The translations under genes and the position numbers were made by a program. This document shows, one piece after another, positions 45,773 through 54,534 of a stretch of DNA of 64,000 nucleotides. The DNA is from Pseudomonadota bacterium. Lineage in GTDB: Bacteria > Myxococcota_A > Polyangia > Polyangiales > Polyangiaceae. Position 1 is the stretch's first letter, and each line of letters begins with the position of its first letter. The stretch lies in assembly GCA_023431345.1 (NCBI GenBank), contig JAEYWK010000092.1:69524-133523 (forward strand), written 5' to 3'. The notes below the pieces were generated by a model. It worked only from the letters and a program-made list of their open reading frames with translations. It searched no databases and was not told the origin of the DNA.

Positions 45773-47073
45773 GGCGCCGCCTCGGTGCTCGCGCCGACGG
45801 CGTAGTCGAGCAGCTTCCAGTCGCCGGCCGAGAGCTCGCGGGCCGCGAACTCCCAGATGACGACGCGCTTGCCGGCGAGGCGGTCACTGCCCGCGGCCAG
45901 CTCGCGTGAGAGCGCTTGCCGAGTCGCGAAGGCGCCCGAGTCGTTCTGCGCGATCACGTCGAGCGGACGGCCGAGCTGCATCGCCAGGTGTGGCGCGAGC
46001 CCCGCCGCGAGACCCCAGCCCATGCCTTCGAGTGAGAAGATGTTGGTGAAGCTGTCACCGAGCAGCAGCACGTCGGCCTTCAGGTCCGGCTCCCAGGGTG
46101 CGCCCGAGCTGTCTTGAACCTGATTGACGGTGACGGTCTGCGGCAAAAACGCGGTCTGAGAGTCGGGCAGCTTGAGCATGTCGACGATGTCGCCTACGCG
46201 CGACACCGGTTGCGGCGCCGTCTTGAGCGCCGGCGCCGGCAGCGGCGGCAGCGGCGCCGCGGCGTTCACGAAGCGCGCGAGGGCCCGCGCCTGTCGCTCC
46301 ATGAAGCTCGGTGTCCAGTGCGTGTCTTGAATGAGGAACAGTGACTCGGCCGCGGGGGCGCCCAGCTCGCGACGCATGTCGAAAACGGCCACCCCCTGCC
46401 GCTGCAGATCCGTCAGCAGCGCGTCGTAGTCGGCGTTCTTCGGCCAGTTCCGGAGCGGGCGCCCGTGGAGATGCTGAGCCGCCAGGGCCGCCTTGTCGAC
46501 CACCGGTAGCAGCACGAGCCGAATACCTCGTCGCTCGAGCGCGCGGTGGAAGCCGAGGATCGCGGGCCGGGGATCCGCCGCGAGCGGCTCCTCACCGGCG
46601 TCGAGAGCGTCTTTCTGACGCGAGGCCCGCACGTCGGCGTCGAGCAAGCCCGGGCCGCCGACGTGGAGCACTCCAGGTTTGTAGTAGAGCCAGCCAGATC
46701 GGCCCACGATGGCGAGCTTGTTGCCCACGCGCCCGCGCCGCGTCAGCTCCAGCTGCATCAGCGGCTGCACGTACGCCTTCGGATACGACGCCTCCTCCAC
46801 GTCCTTCTCCAGCTGACGCAGGTTCTCGGCGGTAGGCGCCCGGCGGAACAGATCCAGCAGCGGGGACTCTTCGTCCTCGCGGTGCTCCAGGTAAGCCTGA
46901 GCCAGTGGCACCGCGAAGATCGCGAGCAGAAACGCCAGCACCAAGAGCCAAGCGGTGCGTCGCTCGATGTCGGTCCTGATCAGCCCTCGACGCAGCTCTT
47001 CGTCGTGCGAAGGATCGGTAGGCCCGCCCGCGCGAGCCGGCAGCGGATTGGGTGCTTCCAAAGTGCTCTGCAT
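45769..47073 (-). CDS. AlgJ-like membrane-anchored SGNH acetyltransferase
   Basis: A 434-aa protein with one N-terminal membrane span (about residues 42-62) and an AlgJ/AlgX SGNH domain outside: D-T-H-W near residue 252 and L-L-G-D-S-F near 343. In alginate-type systems AlgJ passes acetyl groups from the MBOAT protein to the polymer. It lies directly downstream of the MBOAT gene. It is the second SGNH protein of this locus. Confidence 0.87.
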   Translation of the reverse strand: MQSTLEAPNPLPARAGGPTDPSHDEELRRGLIRTDIERRTAWLLVLAFLLAIFAVPLAQAYLEHREDEESPLLDLFRRAPTAENLRQLEKDVEEASYPKAYVQPLMQLELTRRGRVGNKLAIVGRSGWLYYKPGVLHVGGPGLLDADVRASRQKDALDAGEEPLAADPRPAILGFHRALERRGIRLVLLPVVDKAALAAQHLHGRPLRNWPKNADYDALLTDLQRQGVAVFDMRRELGAPAAESLFLIQDTHWTPSFMERQARALARFVNAAAPLPPLPAPALKTAPQPVSRVGDIVDMLKLPDSQTAFLPQTVTVNQVQDSSGAPWEPDLKADVLLLGDSFTNIFSLEGMGWGLAAGLAPHLAMQLGRPLDVIAQNDSGAFATRQALSRELAAGSDRLAGKRVVIWEFAARELSAGDWKLLDYAVGASTEAAP

Positions 47074-47080
47074 AGGCCGC

Positions 47081-48538
47081 TCAGAACTGGAAGTAGAGGA
47101 AGGGGTTCGTGGTTTGGGTCCACATCAGCAGCGTGGCCAGGGTCAAGGTCGCGAGCGCCCCCACCGCGCGCGGCAGCGAGAGCCGATTCGTGAACTCCCA
47201 GGTGTTGGGCATGCCCCAAACCACGACGCCGCAGAGCGCGAACATCAGGCCGTAGTAGGGCGTGTACATGGCTCCGGCGATCACGTCCGAAGCGGGTGAC
47301 ACGGACGCGAGCCCGAAGAGCGACGCGAAATAGGTCGTCGCCTGACCGAGCGTCTTCGCCCGAAAGAACACCCAGGAAAGACAGACGATGGCGAAGGTGG
47401 TCGCGACGCCGACGGCCGGCGGCAAGCGCCGCAGCGGGTGCCGAGCGCCGAGCCGTCGCTCCAAGGCCAGCATGCCGCCGTGGATGCCGCCCCAGATGAT
47501 GAAATTCCAGCTCGCGCCGTGCCACAAGCCGCCGAGCAGCATCACGATCATCAGGTTGACGTAGGTTCGACCAGGCCCTTTGCGGTTACCGCCGAGGGGA
47601 ATGTACAGGTAGTCGCGCAGCCAAGTGGAGAGGCTGATGTGCCAGCGTCGCCAAAACTCCGTGATGCTCTGCGACTTGTAAGGCGAGTCGAAATTCTGAA
47701 TCAGCACGAAGCCCAACATCAAGGCCAAGCCGATCGCCATGTCGGAGTAGCCAGAGAAATCGAAGTAGATTTGGAATGCGTAGGCCACGACGCCGACCCA
47801 GGCGTCGTAGAAGTGCTGAGCGCCGCCGGCGAACGCGGTGTCGGCCACGTGCCCCATCGGGTTCGCCAGCAGGATTTTCTTGCCCATACCGAAGCCGAAG
47901 AACGCCACGCCGCGCGCGAATTTCTCGAGAGTGTGCTGCCGCACGCGCATCTGCTCTTCCAGCGCCGCGTAACGAATGATCGGCCCTGCCACCAAGTCGG
48001 GGAAGAAGGCTTCGAAGCACATGTAGTCGGTGAAGCGCCGCATCGGCCGCGCCTCGCCGCGATACACGTCGATGGCGTAGCTCATCGCCTTGAACGTGTA
48101 AAACGAGATACCGACCGGCAAGACCAGGTGCATGACGGGCACGATGCGATCACCGACGCCGAACAGCGCCCCGAGGGCGTTGATGTTCTCGGCGACGAAG
48201 CCGGTGTACTTGAAGAAGGCGAGCAGGCTGAGGTTCATCGCGATCGAGGTCGCGAGCACCAGCTTCATGGCGCGAGTGCGCTTCAGCGCCGGGTCGATCA
48301 CGGGCGGCAGCCCGCCCACGTCCGGCAAGCCCGACAGTCGCACCAGCAGCAGGCCGCAGATGTAGTCGACGCTGGAGCCGAAGAACATGATTACGGCCCA
48401 CCATGGGTTGGCCCAGCCGTAAAACACGTAGCTCGAGAGCGCGATCAGCGCGGTGCGCCCCTTGAACGGCAGCGCGTAGTACGCGACGAGCACCAGCGGC
48501 AGGAAATAGAACAGGAAGATGTGACTCGAGAAAACCAT
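47081..48538 (-). CDS. MBOAT-family acyltransferase (AlgI-like)
   Basis: A 485-aa multi-span inner-membrane protein of the MBOAT family, which moves acetyl groups across the membrane for exopolysaccharide O-acetylation. It has F-Q-I-Y-F-D-F-S-G-Y-S-D-M-A-I-G, W-R-R-W-H-I-S-L-S-T-W-L-R-D-Y, L-G-G-N-R and the catalytic-type His in G-G-L-W-H-G-A-S-W-N-F near residue 340. The ATG at 48538 starts the first hydrophobic helix; upstream codons add no family sequence. Confidence 0.93.
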   Translation of the reverse strand: MVFSSHIFLFYFLPLVLVAYYALPFKGRTALIALSSYVFYGWANPWWAVIMFFGSSVDYICGLLLVRLSGLPDVGGLPPVIDPALKRTRAMKLVLATSIAMNLSLLAFFKYTGFVAENINALGALFGVGDRIVPVMHLVLPVGISFYTFKAMSYAIDVYRGEARPMRRFTDYMCFEAFFPDLVAGPIIRYAALEEQMRVRQHTLEKFARGVAFFGFGMGKKILLANPMGHVADTAFAGGAQHFYDAWVGVVAYAFQIYFDFSGYSDMAIGLALMLGFVLIQNFDSPYKSQSITEFWRRWHISLSTWLRDYLYIPLGGNRKGPGRTYVNLMIVMLLGGLWHGASWNFIIWGGIHGGMLALERRLGARHPLRRLPPAVGVATTFAIVCLSWVFFRAKTLGQATTYFASLFGLASVSPASDVIAGAMYTPYYGLMFALCGVVVWGMPNTWEFTNRLSLPRAVGALATLTLATLLMWTQTTNPFLYFQF

Positions 48539-48598
48539 GCTCGTCTCAGGCGCTCCGCACACCAGCGTGGCGCCACCGCGCCACCGTACTCGGCCGGC

Positions 48599-49672
48599 CT
48601 ATTGCCAAAGGAACCAGCCCTTCTGCTGCATCGTCATGATGGCGCGCTGAGCCCAGGTGCGTTGACCATCCAAGTTGAAATGATGGTCGTCCTGCATGCC
48701 GAGGCCTTCGCAGGAAACGAGCGCGGAGTTGGCAACCGTGGTCGGGATCTTGGCAATTTGTGGGCGAATCGTGGTCGCGACTTGACCCGTGACGACGAAC
48801 TCGCCCTTCGCCTCGACCTCGTAGTCGTTCATGAGTAGCGGCAGGTTGGGATCTCCCGCTTCATTGCGGATGGCCGTCACCAGCGAGTTGATGCAGTTCG
48901 GGAAGCCGCTCACGTCCGCGGCCGAGCCGTGGCGCTCGGTGATACCCAGGTAGACGAAGATGGCGCCGAACGTCACGCGGCCTTTGATGGCCTTGGTCGC
49001 GGCGATGAGCTCGTCGTAGTAGAGGCCGTTGGGCAAAAACTGCGAGCAGTAGGCCGAGTTCTGCCCGTAGCCGAGTGAGATGAAGTAGTAGTCTTGCTTC
49101 GCGACCGCGAGAGCCTCTTTGAGCAGCGACACGCCAGGGCCTGCCAGACGCTGCGTCGTCGATCGCGCGGTGGGCTCGAGGGCCAAGCCCGGCGGCGTGC
49201 CCGCGTGGTACTCGAAGGCGCGAGGGTGCGTGTCCTGAAAGTGGTACGCCGCTGAAGACTGCGGGCTCGTGCCGTAGCCCGCCATGTTCGAGTGGCCGAG
49301 GTGAATGAAGGCGATCGCCCGCTCTTTTGGCACTGCGACTCCGCCCAGCTCGATCGTCACGCCGGAGAGAGGGGGGCCGCCCGCGCCGCCCGCCACTCCA
49401 GGCGTGCCCGCCTGACCGCCCGTGCCGACGGAGCCAGCCGTGACGGCGGCACCTGCTGTGCTGCTCACGCCGCCCGTGATGGGGCCGCCACCAACGGGAG
49501 CGCCGCCAGCGCCGCCAGCGGCGGGGCCGCCCGCGACCGGCGGCAAGCCACCCGAGGGGCCGAAGTCATCGCTGGTGTCGAGCTTTTGCACGTCGTGCGG
49601 GTGCTCGACGACACCACACGCAAGGACCAGCAGCAGTGACGACAGCGCCGCTTTCTGAGACGGAATGATCAT
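48599..49672 (-). CDS. SGNH/sialate-O-acetylesterase-like lipoprotein
   Basis: A 357-aa lipoprotein (lipobox L-A-C) with a ~70-residue Gly/Ala/Pro linker. The C-terminal ~250-residue domain resembles carbohydrate acetylesterases of the sialate-esterase/CE6 group: G-H-S-N-M near residue 130 (usually GQSNM) and D-D-H-H-F-N-L-D-G near residue 335. It may trim acetyl groups from the polymer made by this locus. The ATG at 49672 overlaps the upstream gene stop by 4 nt; the longer frame upstream only shadows that gene. Confidence 0.82.
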   Translation of the reverse strand: MIIPSQKAALSSLLLVLACGVVEHPHDVQKLDTSDDFGPSGGLPPVAGGPAAGGAGGAPVGGGPITGGVSSTAGAAVTAGSVGTGGQAGTPGVAGGAGGPPLSGVTIELGGVAVPKERAIAFIHLGHSNMAGYGTSPQSSAAYHFQDTHPRAFEYHAGTPPGLALEPTARSTTQRLAGPGVSLLKEALAVAKQDYYFISLGYGQNSAYCSQFLPNGLYYDELIAATKAIKGRVTFGAIFVYLGITERHGSAADVSGFPNCINSLVTAIRNEAGDPNLPLLMNDYEVEAKGEFVVTGQVATTIRPQIAKIPTTVANSALVSCEGLGMQDDHHFNLDGQRTWAQRAIMTMQQKGWFLWQ

Positions 49673-51657
49673 CGCTTCTTCTCCTGCAATTCGGTCAAGA
49701 GCCCGCTGGCCTCCGCGTCGAAGGGATCGGCGGAGAGCGCGCGCTTCAAGAAATTGACGCCGACTACGACCTGTCCGCGATGCAGCGCGATGCGCGCTAG
49801 CAAGCTGAGGCTGCGCACGTCGTCTGCGTCGGCGGCGAGCGCCCCGCGCGCGATTCGCTCTGCGCTCGCGTTGTCGCCAGCGGCGAAGCGCAGCCGAGCC
49901 TGCAGCGCGCGTACGTCGGGATGGTCGAGCCCCACGAGCGCCCGCTCTGCCTGTTCGAGCTCGCTGACCGTCGCCAGCAGCCGAGCCAGCTGGACGCGCG
50001 CAGCCGCGCGAAGCTCGAGCCTCCCCGCGTAGCGCTGCTCGGAGGCGCGGATGATGCGCTCGACCTCTTCGCCGCGACCCAGGTCCAGCGCCGGCGCCGG
50101 GCTCTGGTCGGCGCGCACGAACAACACCTCGACCCCGTCCGTGTAGAGCAGCTTCCAGTCTGCGCTGCGGTAGAGATGCGCGATGAGCCCCAGGTAGCGG
50201 TCGGGATAGCTCGTCGGCAGCACCACGTAGCGAAAGCGGTGTCGCGCCTGAAATGCCTCGAAGCGCGGAGGCGCCTCGCTGAGGCCGAGGTACTCTTCGA
50301 ACTCGTCGACCGTGCGCAGCACCAAGCGCGAGTCGATGTACGGGCGGGAGCGCGGGTAGAGCTGCCAGATCAGGTAGCCCCCCTGGTGCGCCGCGGAAAA
50401 GACGTCTCCCGCGGGGAGCTCGGCCAGGCGCCGCGCGCTCTCGACGGGGGCGCGAAACGGCGTCGGCGCGGAGAGGCTGCTCTCGCGCGCTGCCGCGACG
50501 CCTGCCGCTCCGAGCACGCAAACCAGCGCCACGGCGTTGATGGCCGAAAGAGCCGGCCGCGCTAGCGCCGCACGCGCGGTGCAAAAGCGGCGCAGAGCGG
50601 GCGCCAAGTAGAGCGTCGCGATGGGCGCGCCGACCCAGTACAGCAGCAGCACGTTGCGATTGCTCAGCAGCGCCAGCAGCGTGAAGCCCACCAAGAGCAG
50701 CGCATGGCTCAGTCGAAGCCGGCGCCCGGCGGCGAACATCGCGAGCGCCAAGATCGCCAGGAACCATTTCAGGTGCCAAAACTCACCGCCGGTGGAGCGT
50801 TCGAGCAGGTAGGGCGGCACGTTCTCCGCCACCGCCGAGGCGTAAACGTTGTCGGCGCCGGGAACGAGCCGCAGCGCGAGCGTGATCGGCAAGACGAAGG
50901 CGCGCGGGCCGAACGGCGTAATGCCGCACGCCACGACGCAGCCGGCCAGCGCCGCGAGCAGCGCCCTGAAGTGCCTCGAGGCGGACGAGCCGGGCGGCCC
51001 CTCGGCAGCGAAGGGCCACGACTTCCCCTCGCGCATCGCGGCGAGACCTGCGGCGAGCGTGTAGGCGGCGACGACCGCAGGACCGAGCGCTGACAACCCT
51101 TGGAAGTTCGCCCACACGATCTGCAGGCCCAAAAGCGCCCACAGCAGCGAGAGCTTGCCGGAGCGGCGCACCGACTCCAGCACGAACAAAAACGACGCCA
51201 GCAGCAGCAGCGTGACGATCACCGGGCGTAGCAAGAGTAGCGACCGGGCGCAGAAGAGCGCGGCGAGCAGCAACGTTGCCAGCAGCGCGTGCGACCCGTC
51301 CGCCCTCGCCCGGCGCCCCAGCGCCGCGAGCAGCACGAGCGCGCCCGCCGCCAGAATGAGGCACTTGGCCCACACCAAGCCGGCCAGTCCGAAGCCGCGG
51401 TGCACCGCGTAGCTCGCTAGCTGGAACAGCCAGTGCACGTCGACCCAGCGCCGGCCCGCCGCGCTGACCGAAAACGGGTCGCTCTGCAGCACCTCGCCCC
51501 GCGCCACCATCTCGCGACCCGCGGCGAGGTGCCACCAGACGTCGCCGTCGGCGGAGGGCGCGAGCCCCACCAGCACCGCGCCGACCGCGAGCGCCACGAG
51601 CGGCGCATAACCGCGAATGCTCCGGCGAATGTTCTGGTGAAGAGCCCACGCGAGCAT
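49669..51657 (-). CDS. Polytopic membrane protein with C-terminal TPR (GT-C-like)
   Basis: A 662-aa protein. About residues 1-400 contain many hydrophobic helices with an early D-G-D-V-W-W-H-L-A-A-G and D-P-F-S segment, a pattern seen in GT-C-like membrane transferases. A periplasmic/soluble part and TPR units follow at the C-terminus (about residues 540-660). Sugar transfer onto lipid-linked polysaccharide is possible but unproven. The ATG at 51657 is used; the open frame extends upstream over the previous gene's end. Confidence 0.78.
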   Translation of the reverse strand: MLAWALHQNIRRSIRGYAPLVALAVGAVLVGLAPSADGDVWWHLAAGREMVARGEVLQSDPFSVSAAGRRWVDVHWLFQLASYAVHRGFGLAGLVWAKCLILAAGALVLLAALGRRARADGSHALLATLLLAALFCARSLLLLRPVIVTLLLLASFLFVLESVRRSGKLSLLWALLGLQIVWANFQGLSALGPAVVAAYTLAAGLAAMREGKSWPFAAEGPPGSSASRHFRALLAALAGCVVACGITPFGPRAFVLPITLALRLVPGADNVYASAVAENVPPYLLERSTGGEFWHLKWFLAILALAMFAAGRRLRLSHALLLVGFTLLALLSNRNVLLLYWVGAPIATLYLAPALRRFCTARAALARPALSAINAVALVCVLGAAGVAAARESSLSAPTPFRAPVESARRLAELPAGDVFSAAHQGGYLIWQLYPRSRPYIDSRLVLRTVDEFEEYLGLSEAPPRFEAFQARHRFRYVVLPTSYPDRYLGLIAHLYRSADWKLLYTDGVEVLFVRADQSPAPALDLGRGEEVERIIRASEQRYAGRLELRAAARVQLARLLATVSELEQAERALVGLDHPDVRALQARLRFAAGDNASAERIARGALAADADDVRSLSLLARIALHRGQVVVGVNFLKRALSADPFDAEASGLLTELQEKKR

Positions 51658-51665
51658 GCGCGCTC

Positions 51666-52748
51666 TCAAAAGGGCGACAGCGTGAGGCCCACGCCGATCG
51701 TCCAGGGTTGGAAGCCGGGTTGCTGTGCGGTGTCCACGGCGCCGGCGGGCGCGGCGGAGCCCGCCTCCCAACCAAAAGGCACCGAGATGCCGCCGAGCAG
51801 CGCGACCGTATCAGTCGACCACTCGACGGCGGCGGCCGCGGTCAGCGACATCAGGTGCATCTGCTGCTCGAGCCCGCGATCGCGATCGACGCCGAAGTAG
51901 CGCTGGAGCGTGAGGCCGAGCGAGGGCACGAAGGGCCCCGTAAAGTAGCCGAGGTAGCCGTAGGCGCTGCCCGTCGGCGCCCGGTAGTTGCCGAGGTCGT
52001 TCTTACCGCCGCGGTAGGCAACTGATCCGCCCAGCACGATCACGCCCCACTGCTCATCGAGCGTGTGATCGAGCGCGACGCTACCGGTCAGCCTGCCGCT
52101 GCCGAGCTGCTTTTCTTGCGAGAGGTAGTCGGCGCGGTAGGCGGCGTCGTGCGTGCCGGTCGGAAACCCGACGCTGAGCGTGACGGCCGTGGCCTTGATC
52201 TCGCCGAATTTGCGCGTGACGAACGCGCTCACGTCTCCGACGCCCGAGTTCGAGATGTCGACGGGCGGCGTGAGCGCCTTGTAGTCGAAGTAGTATTTGT
52301 AGAGGTAGGGCGCGGCTGCGCCGAGGACCCAGCGCTCTCCCACGTCGCGCGAGATCTGGCTGCTGATGGTGACGATGTAGCCATCGTCGAGGTGGCTATA
52401 GCTCGCTTGCGTCTGCAGGTTGAACAGCCCGCCCGTGACGCTGTGCCCTATCCATTTCAGGCCGCCTCCCGCGCTCGTCGAGGTGCCGGCGCCGCAGCCG
52501 CCAATCGTCTCCCAGCTCGCGAGCAGCCCATCGAGGCGCTGGACGCGCAGCGAGAGCTCGGCGCCGAGCGCCACTTCGCGAGGCGTTCGCTCGAGCCCGG
52601 CGCGAGCGCGCTCCACGGCGCGCGCGCTCCGTTCGGCTGCTATGAGCCGGCTGAGGAGCGGAAAAGCCGCACAAGCGATGAATGCGAGCGCGAGCGCGAA
52701 CGGCCACGCGCCGACACCTCGGGCGTCTTTCCGTAACGGATGTTGCAT
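51666..52748 (-). CDS. Outer-membrane-type beta-barrel protein
   Basis: A 360-aa protein with an N-terminal hydrophobic segment (about residues 14-37) followed by a predicted helical stretch. From about residue 95 there are alternating amphipathic strands ending in an aromatic-rich C-terminus (L-T-L-S-P-F), as in outer-membrane barrels. It resembles MetA/phenol-degradation 'transporter' type barrels. It might be an export channel or a scaffold of the polysaccharide system. Confidence 0.7.
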   Translation of the reverse strand: MQHPLRKDARGVGAWPFALALAFIACAAFPLLSRLIAAERSARAVERARAGLERTPREVALGAELSLRVQRLDGLLASWETIGGCGAGTSTSAGGGLKWIGHSVTGGLFNLQTQASYSHLDDGYIVTISSQISRDVGERWVLGAAAPYLYKYYFDYKALTPPVDISNSGVGDVSAFVTRKFGEIKATAVTLSVGFPTGTHDAAYRADYLSQEKQLGSGRLTGSVALDHTLDEQWGVIVLGGSVAYRGGKNDLGNYRAPTGSAYGYLGYFTGPFVPSLGLTLQRYFGVDRDRGLEQQMHLMSLTAAAAVEWSTDTVALLGGISVPFGWEAGSAAPAGAVDTAQQPGFQPWTIGVGLTLSPF

Positions 52749-52768
52749 TATCGTGAAACGAGATCAGC

Positions 52769-53215
52769 TCAAGCCGGGTCGACCTGCAGACACCAGTAGC
52801 GGATGCTCTTACGATCAGTGGCCGAATACTCGTCGACCAAGGCACCCTTCCAGATGGATTTCAAATCCGGAGAGAGCTTGAGCTTGTGAACGTCACCTTG
52901 GGTGAAGCTGCGAAGCTTGCCGCCTACGCGCTCTTTCATCTTGTCTTTGATCTTCGCGCGCGGCTGGAGCGGCTTGTAGTGCGCGACCAGGAGGACCTTC
53001 TTGTCGAGCGCGCCACCCTGCACCTCATACCGCATGACGTAGGCGTAGTCGTAGAGGTCGTCCGGCGGCATCTTCGACGGGATGTCGACCAGCTTCGCCG
53101 TGACCTCGATCGGCGCGCTCTCGGCGTGCGCTGTTGACACGAGGCTCAGTGAGCCGAGCATGGCTCCCGCTACGAAGGTGTGACGGCTGAAACGTGGAAG
53201 CTTGGTCTGAGTCAT
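52769..53215 (-). CDS. Small exported protein of unknown function
   Basis: A 148-aa protein with a signal peptide ending in A-H-A-E-S. The mature part is lysine-rich and starts with P-I-E-V-T-A-K-L-V-D-I-P-S-K; it has no motif I recognise. It is the first gene of the twelve-gene minus-strand run, 20 nt ahead of the barrel gene. Confidence 0.75.
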   Translation of the reverse strand: MTQTKLPRFSRHTFVAGAMLGSLSLVSTAHAESAPIEVTAKLVDIPSKMPPDDLYDYAYVMRYEVQGGALDKKVLLVAHYKPLQPRAKIKDKMKERVGGKLRSFTQGDVHKLKLSPDLKSIWKGALVDEYSATDRKSIRYWCLQVDPA

Positions 53216-53901
53216 CGCTGGCAGGGACCTTCCTGAAGCGCGAGCGGTGATGCGAATGCGCCCGACTCGCGGGAATTTTTTCCCGTGCCGTGGGCGGGCT
53301 TCATGCTCGCGATCACAATGTGCCTGCGCCCCTAGATTCCCGATCACTGATCCAGTGATCATTCTGGAGGGAGCTGCTGGATTCGAATGCGCCATTCCCC
53401 TGTCGCTGCTCGTTTACAGCATGCGCGTTATCCCGGCGAAAACGGTCGTTCAGAGCATCGCGGTGCTACTGAGGGACGAATACCTATCAATAAATGGTAA
53501 CGACCCGCGGACCGGAACCCGTTCCAGGCTTGCACGCAGCGCCTTAGCCGGTCACGGCGGGCCAGACACTCGGGCCCCCCCCCGCGCCGCGACGCCGAGC
53601 GTGACGGATTCCTGAGTCTCGTCGCCCGGCGAGGTGTTTTGCTCTAGCCTTTCATGAACCGATTTTGGCGCCGCGCGCGCGACTGCGGCGATCTACGGCC
53701 TGACGCCGGCGTCGCGCGAATCGAGGACGTAAAGTGATCCACCTGGCATGGCTCGACTGGCGGTTGAAAGGCGACGAGGTTTCCACCGGCCAGGGCGTGC
53801 TGGTCGGTGCGGGCTGCAGCTACTGCTCGAGCGGTGCTTGGGAGGTAAAATTCGCACAGCTTCCTTGACCCGGGCCGAGCCGAAGACGGAGTGCGCCGCG
53901 C
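53216..53901. other. Intergenic region ahead of the ECF-sigma cluster
   Basis: About 690 bases between divergent operons. Reading frames here are short and have poor codon bias. It holds the palindrome GATCACTG-ATC-CAGTGATC (53342-53360), a strong operator candidate. The promoter of the polysaccharide operon and that of the sigma gene at 53902 should lie here; no pair of boxes is confident. Confidence 0.5.
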
Positions 53902-54534
53902 ATGGCTAGCCGCGTCCGAGCTCCGCTTGCGCTCGTGACAGCGCCCAGCCGACGGGAGGTCAGCGACACCGAGCTCGCGCTGGGGCTGCGCGAAGGCGAG
54001 CCCTGGGCCGTGAACGAGGTCTGGCATCGCTACGCGGCGATGGTGCTCAGGATGGCAGAGCGCGCGCTCGGCTCGCGCAGCGACGCGGAGGACTTGGCGC
54101 AGGAGGTATTCTACCGCGTCTGCCAACGCGCGCCGGGCCTGCGCGATCCGAGCAGCTTGAGGAGCTTCGTGTACTCGATCGCGGTGCGTCTGCTGAAGAC
54201 GACGCTGCGCTACCGTCGCCTGCGACGCTGGCTCTCGTTCGAAGGTCCCGAAACGCTGGCCGACCTTCCTCAGCGCAGCGCGGACGTGGAAGCGCGGGAT
54301 CTGCTGCGCAGGTTCTACCTGCTGCTCGACCGGCTCTCGGCGCGCGACCGGCTAGTGTTTCTGCTGCGCCGCGTGGAGTCGATGACCATCGACGAAATAG
54401 CGACCGTGATGGGCGTCTCGGAGTCCACCGTCAAGCGCTCGCTCCTTCACGCGACCGAGCGCCTATCACGCTGGGTGCGGGCCGACCCCGCGCTCGCGGA
54501 GCTCGCGGTTCCGAGCTTCGGGGGCTCCGCGTGA
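53902..54534 (+). CDS. ECF RNA polymerase sigma factor
   Basis: A 210-aa sigma-70 family protein. Region 2 contains D-A-E-D-L-A-Q-E-V-F-Y-R-V near residues 60-75, and region 4 contains I-D-E-I-A-T-V-M-G-V-S-E-S-T-V-K near residues 157-172. Its stop overlaps the start of a FecR-like gene by 4 nt, which is typical of sigma/anti-sigma pairs. Confidence 0.92.
   Translation: MASRVRAPLALVTAPSRREVSDTELALGLREGEPWAVNEVWHRYAAMVLRMAERALGSRSDAEDLAQEVFYRVCQRAPGLRDPSSLRSFVYSIAVRLLKTTLRYRRLRRWLSFEGPETLADLPQRSADVEARDLLRRFYLLLDRLSARDRLVFLLRRVESMTIDEIATVMGVSESTVKRSLLHATERLSRWVRADPALAELAVPSFGGSA

Noticed and set aside
48599..50779. 726-codon version of the SGNH lipoprotein gene
   Set aside because: The added N-terminal part overlaps the GT-C-like gene and is low-complexity. 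The ATG at 49672 gives a normal lipoprotein signal.
53247..53615. 122-codon open frame in the gap before the sigma cluster
   Set aside because: No ribosome-binding site, biased low-complexity composition, and it contains the palindromic site. Treated as noncoding.
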